From contig NZ_AJKI01000003.1 of NCBI RefSeq assembly GCF_000259075.1, forward strand, positions 1-64,000: DNA of 64,000 nt, in the 5' to 3' direction. Origin of the DNA: Marinilabilia salmonicolor JCM 21150. GTDB taxonomy: Bacteria > Bacteroidota > Bacteroidia > Bacteroidales > Marinilabiliaceae. The translations under genes were made by a program, and so were the position numbers. A model generated the notes under the pieces. The model did not search any database, was not told the DNA's origin, and worked only from the letters and a program-made list of their open reading frames with translations. Every line of letters begins with the position of its first letter. The stretch's first letter is position 1. Positions 44,357-53,158 of the stretch are shown piece after piece.

Positions 44357-47300
44357 ATGAGTATATACGAAAAGGCGGTTAAAAAGCCGATATCAGTAAT
44401 TTTGATATTTGTCGGGGTAATCATCATGGGGATGTTTTCGCTTCGCTATCTTCCCATCGATCTCTATCCTGAAATTGATCCGCCCATTGTGAGCATTTTC
44501 ACCTTCTATCAGGGTGCCAGTGCTGCAGATATTGAAACCAATGTTACCCGGATTCTGGAAGACAACCTAAATACCGTAAATAACCTTAAGGAGTTGACTT
44601 CCACATCAAAGGATAATACTTCTTTGGTGATGCTGGAGTTTGAGTGGGGGACCAACCTTGATGAGGCAACTAATGATATCAGAGATGCTTTGGGCAGGGT
44701 GGAATCATATCTTCCCGAAGGGGTTGAGAAGCCGATCATCTTCAAGTTCAGCACCAGTATGATTCCCATTATGCTGCTTTCTGCCACAGCGGAGGAAAGT
44801 TATCCTGCACTCACAAAGATCCTGGATGAAGGAATTGTGAATCCGCTCAACCGCATCGAAGGGGTTGGGGCCGTTTCTTTATCAGGAGGTCCCAAACGGG
44901 AGATACAGGTGAATGTGGATCCCCGGAAGATTGAGGCATACAACATGTCCGTGGAACAAATTGGAGCAGTAATCGGTCAGGAAAACATAAATCTTCCCGG
45001 AGGTAACCTTGATATTGGAAGTCATCGGTATCCTGTGAGAGTGGAGGGAGAATTCAAATCAAGTGATGAACTGAAACATCTGGTTCTGGGAAACTTCCAG
45101 GGGCGCATCATTCGTTTGTCTGACGTGGGTACTGTAAAAGATACGCTGGCCGAAACAACCATCGACGAACGCGCCAATGGTCGTGTGGGTGCACGTATTG
45201 TGATTCAGAAGCAATCGGGGGCCAATTCGGTGGAAATAGCTCAGGAGGTGCGGGACAGGTTGCCTGTGTTGATGAAGAATCTGCCACCGGATGTGGAGAT
45301 TGAGACTATTTTTGATACCTCTGAGTTTATTGAAAACTCCATCAGTAGTCTTGCCAATACAGTGATGTACGCCGGTATCTTTGTGGTATTGGTAGTACTC
45401 TTTTTTCTTGGAAGATGGCGGGCTACCTTTATAATTATCCTAACCATTCCGGTCTCATTGATTGTATCATTTATCTATTTGTATGCTACGGGTAATACGC
45501 TGAATATTATCTCTTTATCATCTCTTTCGATTGCAATCGGAATGGTGGTGGATGATGCGATTGTGGTACTCGAAAATATAACCCACCACATTGAAAAGGG
45601 GAGTTCTCCCCGTGAAGCAGCCATTTACGGGACCAATGAGGTGGGATTGGCGGTTGTGGCAACCACCCTGACTGTTGTGGCAGTGTTTTTTCCTTTGACA
45701 TTGGTTCAGGGGCTGAGTGGTATCATGTTTCGCCAGTTGGGAATGATTGTTACTTTGGTGGTGATTGTATCCACCATAGCTGCACTGACTCTTACACCGA
45801 TGCTTTCTTCGCAAATGCTGCGACTGATGCCTCCCCGTAAAAAGGGAGTTGCCAAAGCTGTTTTCGGAACATTTGAGAAATTTCTGGTGTGGCTCGATAA
45901 TATTTACGAGAAAACACTCGGCTTTGCCGTCAGACATCGTGTGATGGTGGTTATTGTTTCCGTAATCATCTTTGTTGCCAGTATTTCACTGGTTTCATTA
46001 GTGGGGACGGAGTTTATTCCACCCGCCGACAATGCACGGATTGAGGCAACTGTTGAGCTTCCCATGAGTTTACGGCTTGAGAAAACACAAAAAGTTGCCC
46101 GTGATCTTGAAAATATCTGGCAGGAGAAATACCCTGAGATAGAGGTGATTTCCACCAGTGCCGGTGTGGCAGACGAGGACAATATCTTTTCGGCCTTTGG
46201 AGAGAACGGGACCCATGTGATTAACTTCACCATGCGATTGTCCAACAGTTCGGAACGTGAAAGAGATATTTATCAGATAGGTGATTTGATGCGTCAGGAT
46301 CTGGACAGCGTTACCTTACTGAAGGATTACACCGTTTCTCCGGGAGGTAGCGGAGGCGGTATGGGCAGTGGTGCCAGTACTGTTGAAGTTATTGTGTCCG
46401 GCTACAATATGGAGGAGACTGGAAGAGTGGCTGATCATTTTATGGAGAAATTGGAAAATATGGAGGGGCTTCGCGATATTGATATCAGTCGGGACGATCC
46501 CAAAATGGAATACCAGTTGGTGCTTGATCGCGAAAAACTGGGTATTTACGGACTCAATACAGCTACAGTTGCCAATGCCATGCGAAATCGCATCAACGGA
46601 CTGATTGCGGCTCAATACAGGGAGGATGGTGATGAGTATGATGTGAGAGTTCGTTTTTCCGAGCCTTTCCGAGAGTCCATTGAGTCTGTCGAAAATATTC
46701 TGGTTTACAATACGCAGGGCGAGGCCATCCGGATTCGTGAAGTTGGAAGCGTGGAGGAATATATGGCACCACTTTCCATTGAGCGAAGAAACCGCCAACG
46801 GGTGATTACGGTAACCGGTTCGCTTTACGATGCTTCTATTACCGATGTGGTAAATGAGATAAACGCTGAAGTGGATCGGATGGATTTGCCACAGGGAGTA
46901 GGGATTGATATTGGCGGAACTGCAGAAGATCAGCAGGAATCGTTCGCCGATCTTGGCTTGTTGCTGGGTTTGATTATCATTCTGGTTTATATTGTGATGG
47001 CTTCCCAGTTTGAGTCGCTGCGTTCGCCGTTTATTATCATGCTTACCCTGCCGTTTGCTTTTACCGGAGTTTTTATTGCGCTCTTCATTACTGGTACTAC
47101 GCTCAACCTTATTTCAATGATTGGAGGAGTGATGCTGGTTGGAATTGTTGTGAAAAATGGTATTGTTCTCATCGACTATATTAATTTGTTGCGCGACCGG
47201 GGAATGTCCCTTGTTCAGGCAGTGGTAGCCGGAGGTAAATCCAGATTGCGGCCGGTATTGATGACAACACTGACCACTATTCTGGGAATGTTGCCTCTGG

Positions 47301-47479
47301 CCATTGGTATTGGTGAAGGAGCCGAGATATGGCGTCCTATGGGTGTTGCCATTATCGGAGGACTGACAGTTTCCACGATGCTTACTTTGGTACTGATGCC
47401 TGTTGTTTACACCATGTTTGGTGCCAACCGCATGAAGAGTGAACGAAAACGAATTGCTAAACTGGAAGAGAGCATTTGA
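44357..47479 (+). CDS. RND efflux pump, HAE-1 family (efflux system 2)
   Basis: A 1040-residue inner-membrane RND exporter. It shares with the pump at 20064 the N-terminal KKPISVILIFVGVIIMG type helix, LPIDLYPEIDPP, ETNVTRILEDNLN, the GMVVDDAIVVLENI helix-4 proton-relay motif and GIVVKNGIVLIDYIN. It is paralogous but clearly diverged. The family exports amphiphilic compounds using the proton gradient. It is the third gene of the operon; the PII-like gene follows after a 151-base low-complexity repeat tract. Confidence 0.95.
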   Translation: MSIYEKAVKKPISVILIFVGVIIMGMFSLRYLPIDLYPEIDPPIVSIFTFYQGASAADIETNVTRILEDNLNTVNNLKELTSTSKDNTSLVMLEFEWGTNLDEATNDIRDALGRVESYLPEGVEKPIIFKFSTSMIPIMLLSATAEESYPALTKILDEGIVNPLNRIEGVGAVSLSGGPKREIQVNVDPRKIEAYNMSVEQIGAVIGQENINLPGGNLDIGSHRYPVRVEGEFKSSDELKHLVLGNFQGRIIRLSDVGTVKDTLAETTIDERANGRVGARIVIQKQSGANSVEIAQEVRDRLPVLMKNLPPDVEIETIFDTSEFIENSISSLANTVMYAGIFVVLVVLFFLGRWRATFIIILTIPVSLIVSFIYLYATGNTLNIISLSSLSIAIGMVVDDAIVVLENITHHIEKGSSPREAAIYGTNEVGLAVVATTLTVVAVFFPLTLVQGLSGIMFRQLGMIVTLVVIVSTIAALTLTPMLSSQMLRLMPPRKKGVAKAVFGTFEKFLVWLDNIYEKTLGFAVRHRVMVVIVSVIIFVASISLVSLVGTEFIPPADNARIEATVELPMSLRLEKTQKVARDLENIWQEKYPEIEVISTSAGVADEDNIFSAFGENGTHVINFTMRLSNSSERERDIYQIGDLMRQDLDSVTLLKDYTVSPGGSGGGMGSGASTVEVIVSGYNMEETGRVADHFMEKLENMEGLRDIDISRDDPKMEYQLVLDREKLGIYGLNTATVANAMRNRINGLIAAQYREDGDEYDVRVRFSEPFRESIESVENILVYNTQGEAIRIREVGSVEEYMAPLSIERRNRQRVITVTGSLYDASITDVVNEINAEVDRMDLPQGVGIDIGGTAEDQQESFADLGLLLGLIIILVYIVMASQFESLRSPFIIMLTLPFAFTGVFIALFITGTTLNLISMIGGVMLVGIVVKNGIVLIDYINLLRDRGMSLVQAVVAGGKSRLRPVLMTTLTTILGMLPLAIGIGEGAEIWRPMGVAIIGGLTVSTMLTLVLMPVVYTMFGANRMKSERKRIAKLEESI

Positions 47480-47481
47480 TA

Positions 47482-47626
47482 GTTGAGGGTTCAGGGTTGA
47501 GAGATGAGAGATGAGAGATGAGAGATGAGAGATGAGGGGCATCGAACTCAGAACTCCGACCTCCGACCTAAACTCAGAACTCTCAACTCCGAACCCCGAA
47601 CCCCAAACTCAAAACTCAAAAATCAT
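47482..47626 (+). repeat. low-complexity tract with 5 x GAGAGAT tandem repeat
   Basis: Five exact 7-bp units GAGAGAT at 47499-47533 sit in a G-rich strand segment (AGTTGAGGGTTCAGGGTT). It is followed by a C-rich segment built of ACTC, CCGACC and CCGAACCCC units (47545-47622). The two halves can pair over roughly 20 bases as a large stem (GTTCAGGGTTGAGAG with CTCTCAACTCCGAAC). Similar shorter tracts occur at 18882-18910, 29445-29470 and 54696-54730. No coding capacity in itself. Confidence 0.6.
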
Positions 47627-47630
47627 TAAA

Positions 47631-47924
47631 ATGAAGACAGTTTTTATTACATACAATCAGGCGCTTACCGAGAAAATAGAGCACATCCTGGATAAACTTG
47701 CCATTCGTGGTTATACCCGTTGGCCACAGGTGCAGGGAAGAGGTACCAAAGATGGGGAACCCCATCAGGGTACACATACCTGGCCGGCCATGAATGAGGC
47801 AATCATTACTGTTGTGGAAGAAGATCGTGTTGCCGGTCTGCTGGAACACCTGAATCACCTAAACGACAAGGCCGAAATGCAAGGGCTTAGAGCTTTTGTC
47901 TGGGAAGCAGAGATCGGGGTTTAA
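47631..47924 (+). CDS. PII-like small protein linked to RND efflux system 2
   Basis: A 97-residue paralogue of the protein at 23400 with the same layout: MKTVFITYNQALTEKIEHIL, RGYTRWPQVQGRG, GEP, GTHTWPAMNEAIITVVEEDR and a final strand with AFVWEA. I chose ATG 47631; the longer frame from 47532 would translate the low-complexity repeat tract. A terminator follows 44 bases on. The repeated linkage of this protein with a pump of the same class suggests a functional partnership. The first residues MK-x-VFI fit a first beta strand of a PII fold. Confidence 0.75.
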   Translation: MKTVFITYNQALTEKIEHILDKLAIRGYTRWPQVQGRGTKDGEPHQGTHTWPAMNEAIITVVEEDRVAGLLEHLNHLNDKAEMQGLRAFVWEAEIGV

Positions 47925-47967
47925 AAGGGTTGGTAGTTTATTAAGCGGACACCAATGATCACCATAT

Positions 47968-48012
47968 AAAAAGCAGGATTCCTTCATCTTGAAGAAACCC
48001 TGCTTTTTTCTA
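47968..48012. terminator. terminator between efflux operon 2 and the FadL-like gene
   Basis: AAAAAGCAGG (47968-47977) pairs with CCTGCTTTTT (47999-48008), with further inner pairing and a T-run on both strands. It serves both convergent transcription units. Confidence 0.82.
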
Positions 48013-48035
48013 TTCTCTAAGTCCTATTCCCTAGT

Positions 48036-49655
48036 CTAAAACCTCCATCCCAATGTTACCGCCAGATGATGGTCTTTTGCAGTCATGTAGGCAGGAGAAT
48101 AATTTTCATTTTTTGAAGTGTTTTCCGGGAAACGACCATTCTGTTGAAGAACACCGAAAAAGCTATCACTTACACTATACAGTGAATGAATATATGTTTC
48201 ATAATTGTAGAGATATGCCACATCAATGGTCATATTTCCATTTCTGAAACCAATGCCACCCGTTACATTGTAATGCTCGCCATCTGCATTCAGCAGGTTT
48301 TTATCCTGTTTGTAAGGGTTCTGAAACATAGCGTAGCCACCCCGGAGTGACAACATTGGGGAAACACGGTATTCGGCTCCGAATCTCAGATTGTGGGTTG
48401 CCCGGAATAGTTCATTAATGGCGGTGTTGGTTGCATTAAACTGGGCTGTTTCGTTGATGTGGTTGTTTTTGCTGTTGTATTTCATGGATGAATAGTCGGT
48501 GTATTCATAATCAACGGATACCAACCCTTTGGTTCCTATGATATAGGCAAAACTACCAACGGCTTTAAGGGGGGTGCGGAAATTATAGGATATTTCGCCA
48601 AGATCAGAGGTTATCTCATAGTTGTCGGCATCGAAAAAATTTGCACGCGCTTTTGTGTCATATTCCGTTTTCATTGAATAGTATGTAGGGGTATGCAGCG
48701 ATGCTCCAATACGAATGCTGTTAATGGGTTTGTAGATGGCACCAATTTTAAAATTGAGACCTGTCCCGGATGTCCGTTCATATTCGTCGAAGTAGAAATC
48801 ATCCAGAATTTCAAATCCATTATCCAGTCTGTAATCAATATATGCGTTGTAAACTTCATCACTACCCTGTTCGTAGTGTTGGGTTTCAATTTTATTTTCA
48901 AGGGTAGCTATTCCCAGGCTGGCTCCCAGATAAAACTGATTGCTGAAGTTTGCACCAAAAGAGAAATCAAACAAGCCTGAATATCCAGATTCTGTCATCA
49001 GTTTCATTTGATTTAACCCGTTTTGAGGCCCTAATGCAATTGTTCCATCTTCTTTTACGTATTCGAATGCATTTAAATAATCATAATATTCGCTATTAGG
49101 CATTAACTCAGTTAATCTTGCATCGTAAGCAATACCTGTATAAAAATTATCTAATTGTTGTGGTGTAAAGTCAATACTATTTTCAACAAAGGCGTCAAGA
49201 AGTGATGATTCTCGTCCATCGGCCTGAATAAAACTTTTCCGGTTGTAATTATTAGTCCGGTTATAACCGATTGCAAAATGAGTGCTGACCAGTCCGGTTT
49301 CCACCTCTCTCATCAATCTGGAAGTGCCCACGTAAGAAACCTGATTAATGGGAACACTAAACTTATCATCTGTGGAAAGATTACCGTAATAGTTGCTTTC
49401 AGTTTGTCCGAAAACCAGAGAGGGGGTAAACGAGAATTCACTGCTTCGATAAACGGCAATACCTGCCGGGTTGATGCTAATGGCAGAGTAATCACCACCA
49501 AGGGCTCCCATAGCTCCTCCCAATCCTATGCTTCGCGCTGTTCCCGTGGGGTTCTGAGTTGAAAAACGCAAAGCATGGTCTTCTGTCTGTGCATTAATGG
49601 AGGTGTTTATCAGCAATAATGCGGTTGCCAAATATAAATATTTTGTCATATCCAT
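48036..49655 (-). CDS. outer membrane protein of the OmpP1/FadL/TodX family
   Basis: About 539 residues from the chosen start. The signal peptide is MTKYLYLATALLLINTSINAQ. The mature N-terminus (LRFSTQNPTGTARSIGLGGA, then MGALGGDYSAISINPAG) is the conserved plug-like beginning of FadL-type transporters for hydrophobic compounds. Fourteen or so amphipathic beta strands follow, ending in VTLGWRF with the C-terminal aromatic residue used by the BAM complex. Start: ATG 49655 or 49649; the longer frame from 49727 overlaps a hairpin and adds non-signal residues. Substrate unknown; fatty acids or aromatic compounds are typical. Confidence 0.88.
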   Translation of the reverse strand: MDMTKYLYLATALLLINTSINAQTEDHALRFSTQNPTGTARSIGLGGAMGALGGDYSAISINPAGIAVYRSSEFSFTPSLVFGQTESNYYGNLSTDDKFSVPINQVSYVGTSRLMREVETGLVSTHFAIGYNRTNNYNRKSFIQADGRESSLLDAFVENSIDFTPQQLDNFYTGIAYDARLTELMPNSEYYDYLNAFEYVKEDGTIALGPQNGLNQMKLMTESGYSGLFDFSFGANFSNQFYLGASLGIATLENKIETQHYEQGSDEVYNAYIDYRLDNGFEILDDFYFDEYERTSGTGLNFKIGAIYKPINSIRIGASLHTPTYYSMKTEYDTKARANFFDADNYEITSDLGEISYNFRTPLKAVGSFAYIIGTKGLVSVDYEYTDYSSMKYNSKNNHINETAQFNATNTAINELFRATHNLRFGAEYRVSPMLSLRGGYAMFQNPYKQDKNLLNADGEHYNVTGGIGFRNGNMTIDVAYLYNYETYIHSLYSVSDSFFGVLQQNGRFPENTSKNENYSPAYMTAKDHHLAVTLGWRF

Positions 49656-49669
49656 AGGGTTTGAAAGAT

Positions 49670-49702
49670 TCTCACGCAAATTATTTGATAATTTGCGTGA
49701 GA
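49670..49702 (-). terminator. 14-bp perfect hairpin between two minus-strand genes
   Basis: TCTCACGCAAATTA (49670-49683) and TAATTTGCGTGAGA (49689-49702) are exact reverse complements around a 5-base loop. On the minus strand it follows the stop at 49731 by 28 bases and is followed by ATCTTTC. It is a weak terminator or a leader hairpin for the FadL-like gene. Confidence 0.55.
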
Positions 49703-49730
49703 AAAGATTATGAAACAAGGATGCCACTTT

Positions 49731-51245
49731 TTATCGCCTTCCGCTGCGCACAGTACTTCCACTGCTGGAACCACTGCTGCTTCTTGAACCTGACGAGGTA
49801 GAGCTGCTTCCTGAATAGGACGATCTGCTTGAGCTGCTGCTTGATCTGCTTGGCGTATAGCTACTGTTAGATGAAGAGCTGCGCTGGGCAGGAGTGTAGC
49901 TGCTTCTTTGAACATTGGATCGTTGCTGTGTACTGCTACCACTGTTGTATGTTCTTGTGGGCGTGGACACTGATCTCTGTTGTGTTGAACTTCCGGCTTT
50001 CAAAGAGCTCTCGGTACGTGTCCTTGTGTTGGTCCCGGTTGGACGAGTGTATGTACTTGTCCGGTTGTAGGATGGTTTTGAAGCGTTTTCCGGTTGACTA
50101 TAGGTTGGGGCTGAACTCCTTCTTGTTCTGGATTGAACGGTTCCGGATGACGCACCTGTACTCCTATAGCGGGTAACACTTCTGTCCTGAGTGTTTTGTC
50201 CGTCAGACTTAAGTGTGGCAGTTCCTCTGATAACTCTTTGTGTATTCCGGTCAGGATTGGTAACTGTCGTACTTCCGTTGGAGTTACGAATAATTCTCGT
50301 ACCACTATCGGTTGTTCTGACGACACGTTCTTCACCTGTGCTACCCGTACGCTTAAGCGGAGTATAAGCACCACCTGACGAGGTGTTGGAATATCTGGTG
50401 TTGGTTCCCATTGATGGTTTTATACCACGTTCCACATTTCTGTAATCTTTTTTACTGTTATGGCTGTAATACCCGTGGTTGTAATAGGGTTGATGCCAAT
50501 AACTGTAATATGATCTGTGGTAGTAGGGACGATGATGGTAACCCCACCCGTAATAATAAGGGTCATAAAACGGATCGTAATAACCATATCCATACCAGGA
50601 GTTGTAGGACGGATATCCCCAGGAGCTGTATCCAAACGACATGCTCCATGGACTTGACCAACGGTTGAAGCGATAGGTGTCGTACCAACGATTGCTCCAG
50701 GTAGGAAATGCATAGGCATAGTTTCCATCCACATAAACATTCCAGTCAGGGTCGTTAAAATAGACAAACTGGTTGTAGAGTGGTGAATAATATGGTATGC
50801 GATTGAAAGGGCCGTGGAATCGAATCAGCCTTTCAGCATAATCACGATCCATGCTGCTTCCATCGAAACCGTCCACCCAATACCCGGTTTCATCATTGTA
50901 ATAAATCAGGGTATCTACTTCTTGCGCCTGTTCATCAGACAAAACAGTTGCATATTTTTCCTGAATTTCAGAGAAATCACGAACATCTTCCTGTTGACGG
51001 GCAATGCTACTGTTTTCATATTCCCGAATCTGGCGGTCTTCTTCTCTTCTTGCTTGTTTCAGTTCCTCTTTGGCAATGGAAGGCACCGGAGCAAATGCCT
51101 GCTCACGGGTTTCCTGTGTCATGTCCGGTGCATAGTAAATATCATCATAATATACTCCGGTTGATGCCATTTGGCCGGTAGTTGTGCATCCACCTGCCAC
51201 TATCAGCAAAACAGCTGCGGTTGTTGTTAATAATAAGTTTTTCAT
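49731..51245 (-). CDS. low-complexity lipoprotein (Tyr/Trp-rich centre, Ser/Arg/Thr-rich tail)
   Basis: A 504-residue lipoprotein with lipobox VAGGC (Cys20). Residues about 30-130 are a charged helical region. About 140-275 is extremely rich in Tyr, Trp, Gly and His (for example GYGYYDPFYDPYYYGWGYHH). The C-terminal 220 residues are made of Ser, Arg, Thr, Gln and Asn with poly-Ser runs. This composition suggests a surface-exposed, possibly fibrous or sticky cell-envelope protein. No enzymatic motif is seen. The minus-strand DNA is correspondingly repetitive, so paralogues elsewhere in the genome are likely. Function unknown. Confidence 0.8.
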   Translation of the reverse strand: MKNLLLTTTAAVLLIVAGGCTTTGQMASTGVYYDDIYYAPDMTQETREQAFAPVPSIAKEELKQARREEDRQIREYENSSIARQQEDVRDFSEIQEKYATVLSDEQAQEVDTLIYYNDETGYWVDGFDGSSMDRDYAERLIRFHGPFNRIPYYSPLYNQFVYFNDPDWNVYVDGNYAYAFPTWSNRWYDTYRFNRWSSPWSMSFGYSSWGYPSYNSWYGYGYYDPFYDPYYYGWGYHHRPYYHRSYYSYWHQPYYNHGYYSHNSKKDYRNVERGIKPSMGTNTRYSNTSSGGAYTPLKRTGSTGEERVVRTTDSGTRIIRNSNGSTTVTNPDRNTQRVIRGTATLKSDGQNTQDRSVTRYRSTGASSGTVQSRTRRSSAPTYSQPENASKPSYNRTSTYTRPTGTNTRTRTESSLKAGSSTQQRSVSTPTRTYNSGSSTQQRSNVQRSSYTPAQRSSSSNSSYTPSRSSSSSSRSSYSGSSSTSSGSRSSSGSSSGSTVRSGRR

Positions 51246-51411
51246 AAGGCATCCTCCTGTTTTGTTTCTGTTTTTTATGGAGCAAAATCTATACCAAAAC
51301 GTCGTTTTTTTGTGTGAGTGTTAAAAAATGTTTTGTTCTTTTGTGATAAGCTCCATTTTTTTACGCTTTGTCCTTCTTGTTGGACAGTACCGGGGTGTTT
51401 AGGTTTACCGG

Positions 51412-52779
51412 TCATACAAAAAGGCCGGCAAGCATTGTAGTTGCCAGTCCTCCAACTGCAATGATGGATTCCATTACTGTCCAGGATTGTAATGTTTGTT
51501 TTTCATTCATACGCAGATATTTACCTACCAGCCAAAAGCCACTGTCGTTGACATGTGACAAAAGGGTTGCTCCTGATGCAATGGCTAATACCACCAGTGC
51601 CCGATGGGGATCGGTGAGATCCATTTCCTGTATCAGTGGTGCCATGATTCCGGCAGCAGTAATCATTGCTACGGTGGCAGATCCCTGGGTTACTCTTACT
51701 ATGGCTGCCAAAAGCCATGCCAGAAAAATGGGAGGAAGAGAGGAACCGGCCATCGATTCAGCCAGTATTTTTCCAATTCCGCTGTCCACCAGTACTTCCT
51801 TAAATACACCGCCTGCTCCTGTTATTAAAATGATGATACCTGCCGGCCCCAGTGCTTTGGTGCTGAGTTCAAGAACTTTATTTTTGGAAATCCCCCTGCG
51901 AAGACATAAAAAGTATATGGCCAGTAACGTAGCAATAATTAAGGCAGTGAAGGGATGCCCCAGGAATCGGATGGTATCAGTGAGTGCCGTTTTATTCAAT
52001 ATTTGCTGATCAACCAGAACGTCAGAAAGTGTGTTTAATAAAATCAGGAATAGCGGAACCCCTATTAAAAGGGCAATCAATCTGAAAGAAGGCGGCTTTT
52101 GCGTTGTTTCTTCCGGAGTTTTCTCAAAAACAGGGTCTTTATTCTCTTCTGGGGGTGAAACCATTATTTTTTTGGAGATATATCTGCCCCAAACCGGCCC
52201 TGCAAGAATTGCCACCGGAAATCCCAGGATAACTCCGAATAGAATGACCCACCCCAATTGAACATTAATGATTTCTGCTACAGCCACCGGCCCCGGTGTT
52301 GGCGGTATGAAACTGTGGGTTACAGCCAGACCGGCCAATAAGGGGATTCCGTAATACAATAATGATTTTTTGGTGTCACGAGCCATGGCATAAATGATGG
52401 GAACTAAAATGATGAATCCCACATCGAAGAACACAGGGATGGCTACGATGAACCCTGTTAGAACCATTGCTGAAGGGGCCCGTTTTTCTCCAAATTTTTT
52501 AATTAGAGAATGGGCAAGGGCCACCGCACCACCGGAACTTTCCAGCATTTGCCCGAAAATGGCCCCCAAACCGACGACTGTGGCTACAAAGCCCAGTGTT
52601 CCTCCCATTCCATTCTGAATGCTGCTGATGACTGCCTGCGGAGGCATGCCCGATAGCAACCCCACGTAGATGGAGACCATCAACAGGGATATGAAAGCAC
52701 TGATTTTTAGCTTCAGAACAAGAAACAGAAGAACTGCTACCGCGGAAACTACAATAAAGATAATGTAGGGTGTTGACAT
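51412..52779 (-). CDS. GntP-family gluconate:H+ symporter
   Basis: A 455-residue inner-membrane transporter with 12 to 14 hydrophobic helices, of the GntP/DsdX/GntT family that takes up gluconate, idonate or related sugar acids with protons. Visible signatures are GLSGMPPQAVISSIQNGMGG, GAIFGQMLESSGGA, IPVFFDVGFIILVPI, THSFIPPTPGPVAVAE and the C-terminal GATLLSHVNDSGFW. No gluconate kinase or dehydratase gene is adjacent. It is monocistronic. A short extra sequence follows the stop codon up to the upstream region of the lipoprotein gene (51246-51411), with nothing recognisable in it. Confidence 0.92.
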   Translation of the reverse strand: MSTPYIIFIVVSAVAVLLFLVLKLKISAFISLLMVSIYVGLLSGMPPQAVISSIQNGMGGTLGFVATVVGLGAIFGQMLESSGGAVALAHSLIKKFGEKRAPSAMVLTGFIVAIPVFFDVGFIILVPIIYAMARDTKKSLLYYGIPLLAGLAVTHSFIPPTPGPVAVAEIINVQLGWVILFGVILGFPVAILAGPVWGRYISKKIMVSPPEENKDPVFEKTPEETTQKPPSFRLIALLIGVPLFLILLNTLSDVLVDQQILNKTALTDTIRFLGHPFTALIIATLLAIYFLCLRRGISKNKVLELSTKALGPAGIIILITGAGGVFKEVLVDSGIGKILAESMAGSSLPPIFLAWLLAAIVRVTQGSATVAMITAAGIMAPLIQEMDLTDPHRALVVLAIASGATLLSHVNDSGFWLVGKYLRMNEKQTLQSWTVMESIIAVGGLATTMLAGLFV

Positions 52780-53158
52780 TGTAGGTTGTTTTAGCCTGCT
52801 ATATTGTTTTATGTATAAAGCAGGTTAGATTTTATGTAGAATATAAATCTGCGTAAACATCAACTATTTCTGCAAATTGCAGTCGTAAAATAACAAAAAG
52901 TTTACCCATTTTTATTATTTTCGTGGCGCTTTCCGAAGCATTAGATTCTTATGGTTTCATTCTCAGTAAAATGGGATGTTTAAGGAATTTGAGAAGTTTT
53001 GGTTGAATCGTGTTTGAAAAAGTCAGTAGGGAATAGTTCTAATGCACTTAAATAGTGTTGTTTATATGTTTTTTCAGTTGTTTTGGTTATATCGAAATTT
53101 GAAATTCAATTAATCACTACTGACTACTGACTAACATCTAATTATCTAAATAATAGTC
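52780..53158. other. 379-base intergenic region, divergent GntP and proS
   Basis: AT-rich spacer between the divergent GntP and proS genes. I see no ORF, no strong hairpin and no consensus TAnnTTTG with TTTG at the right spacing. The last 50 bases contain a short repeated GACTACTGACTAAC pattern. Confidence 0.6.
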
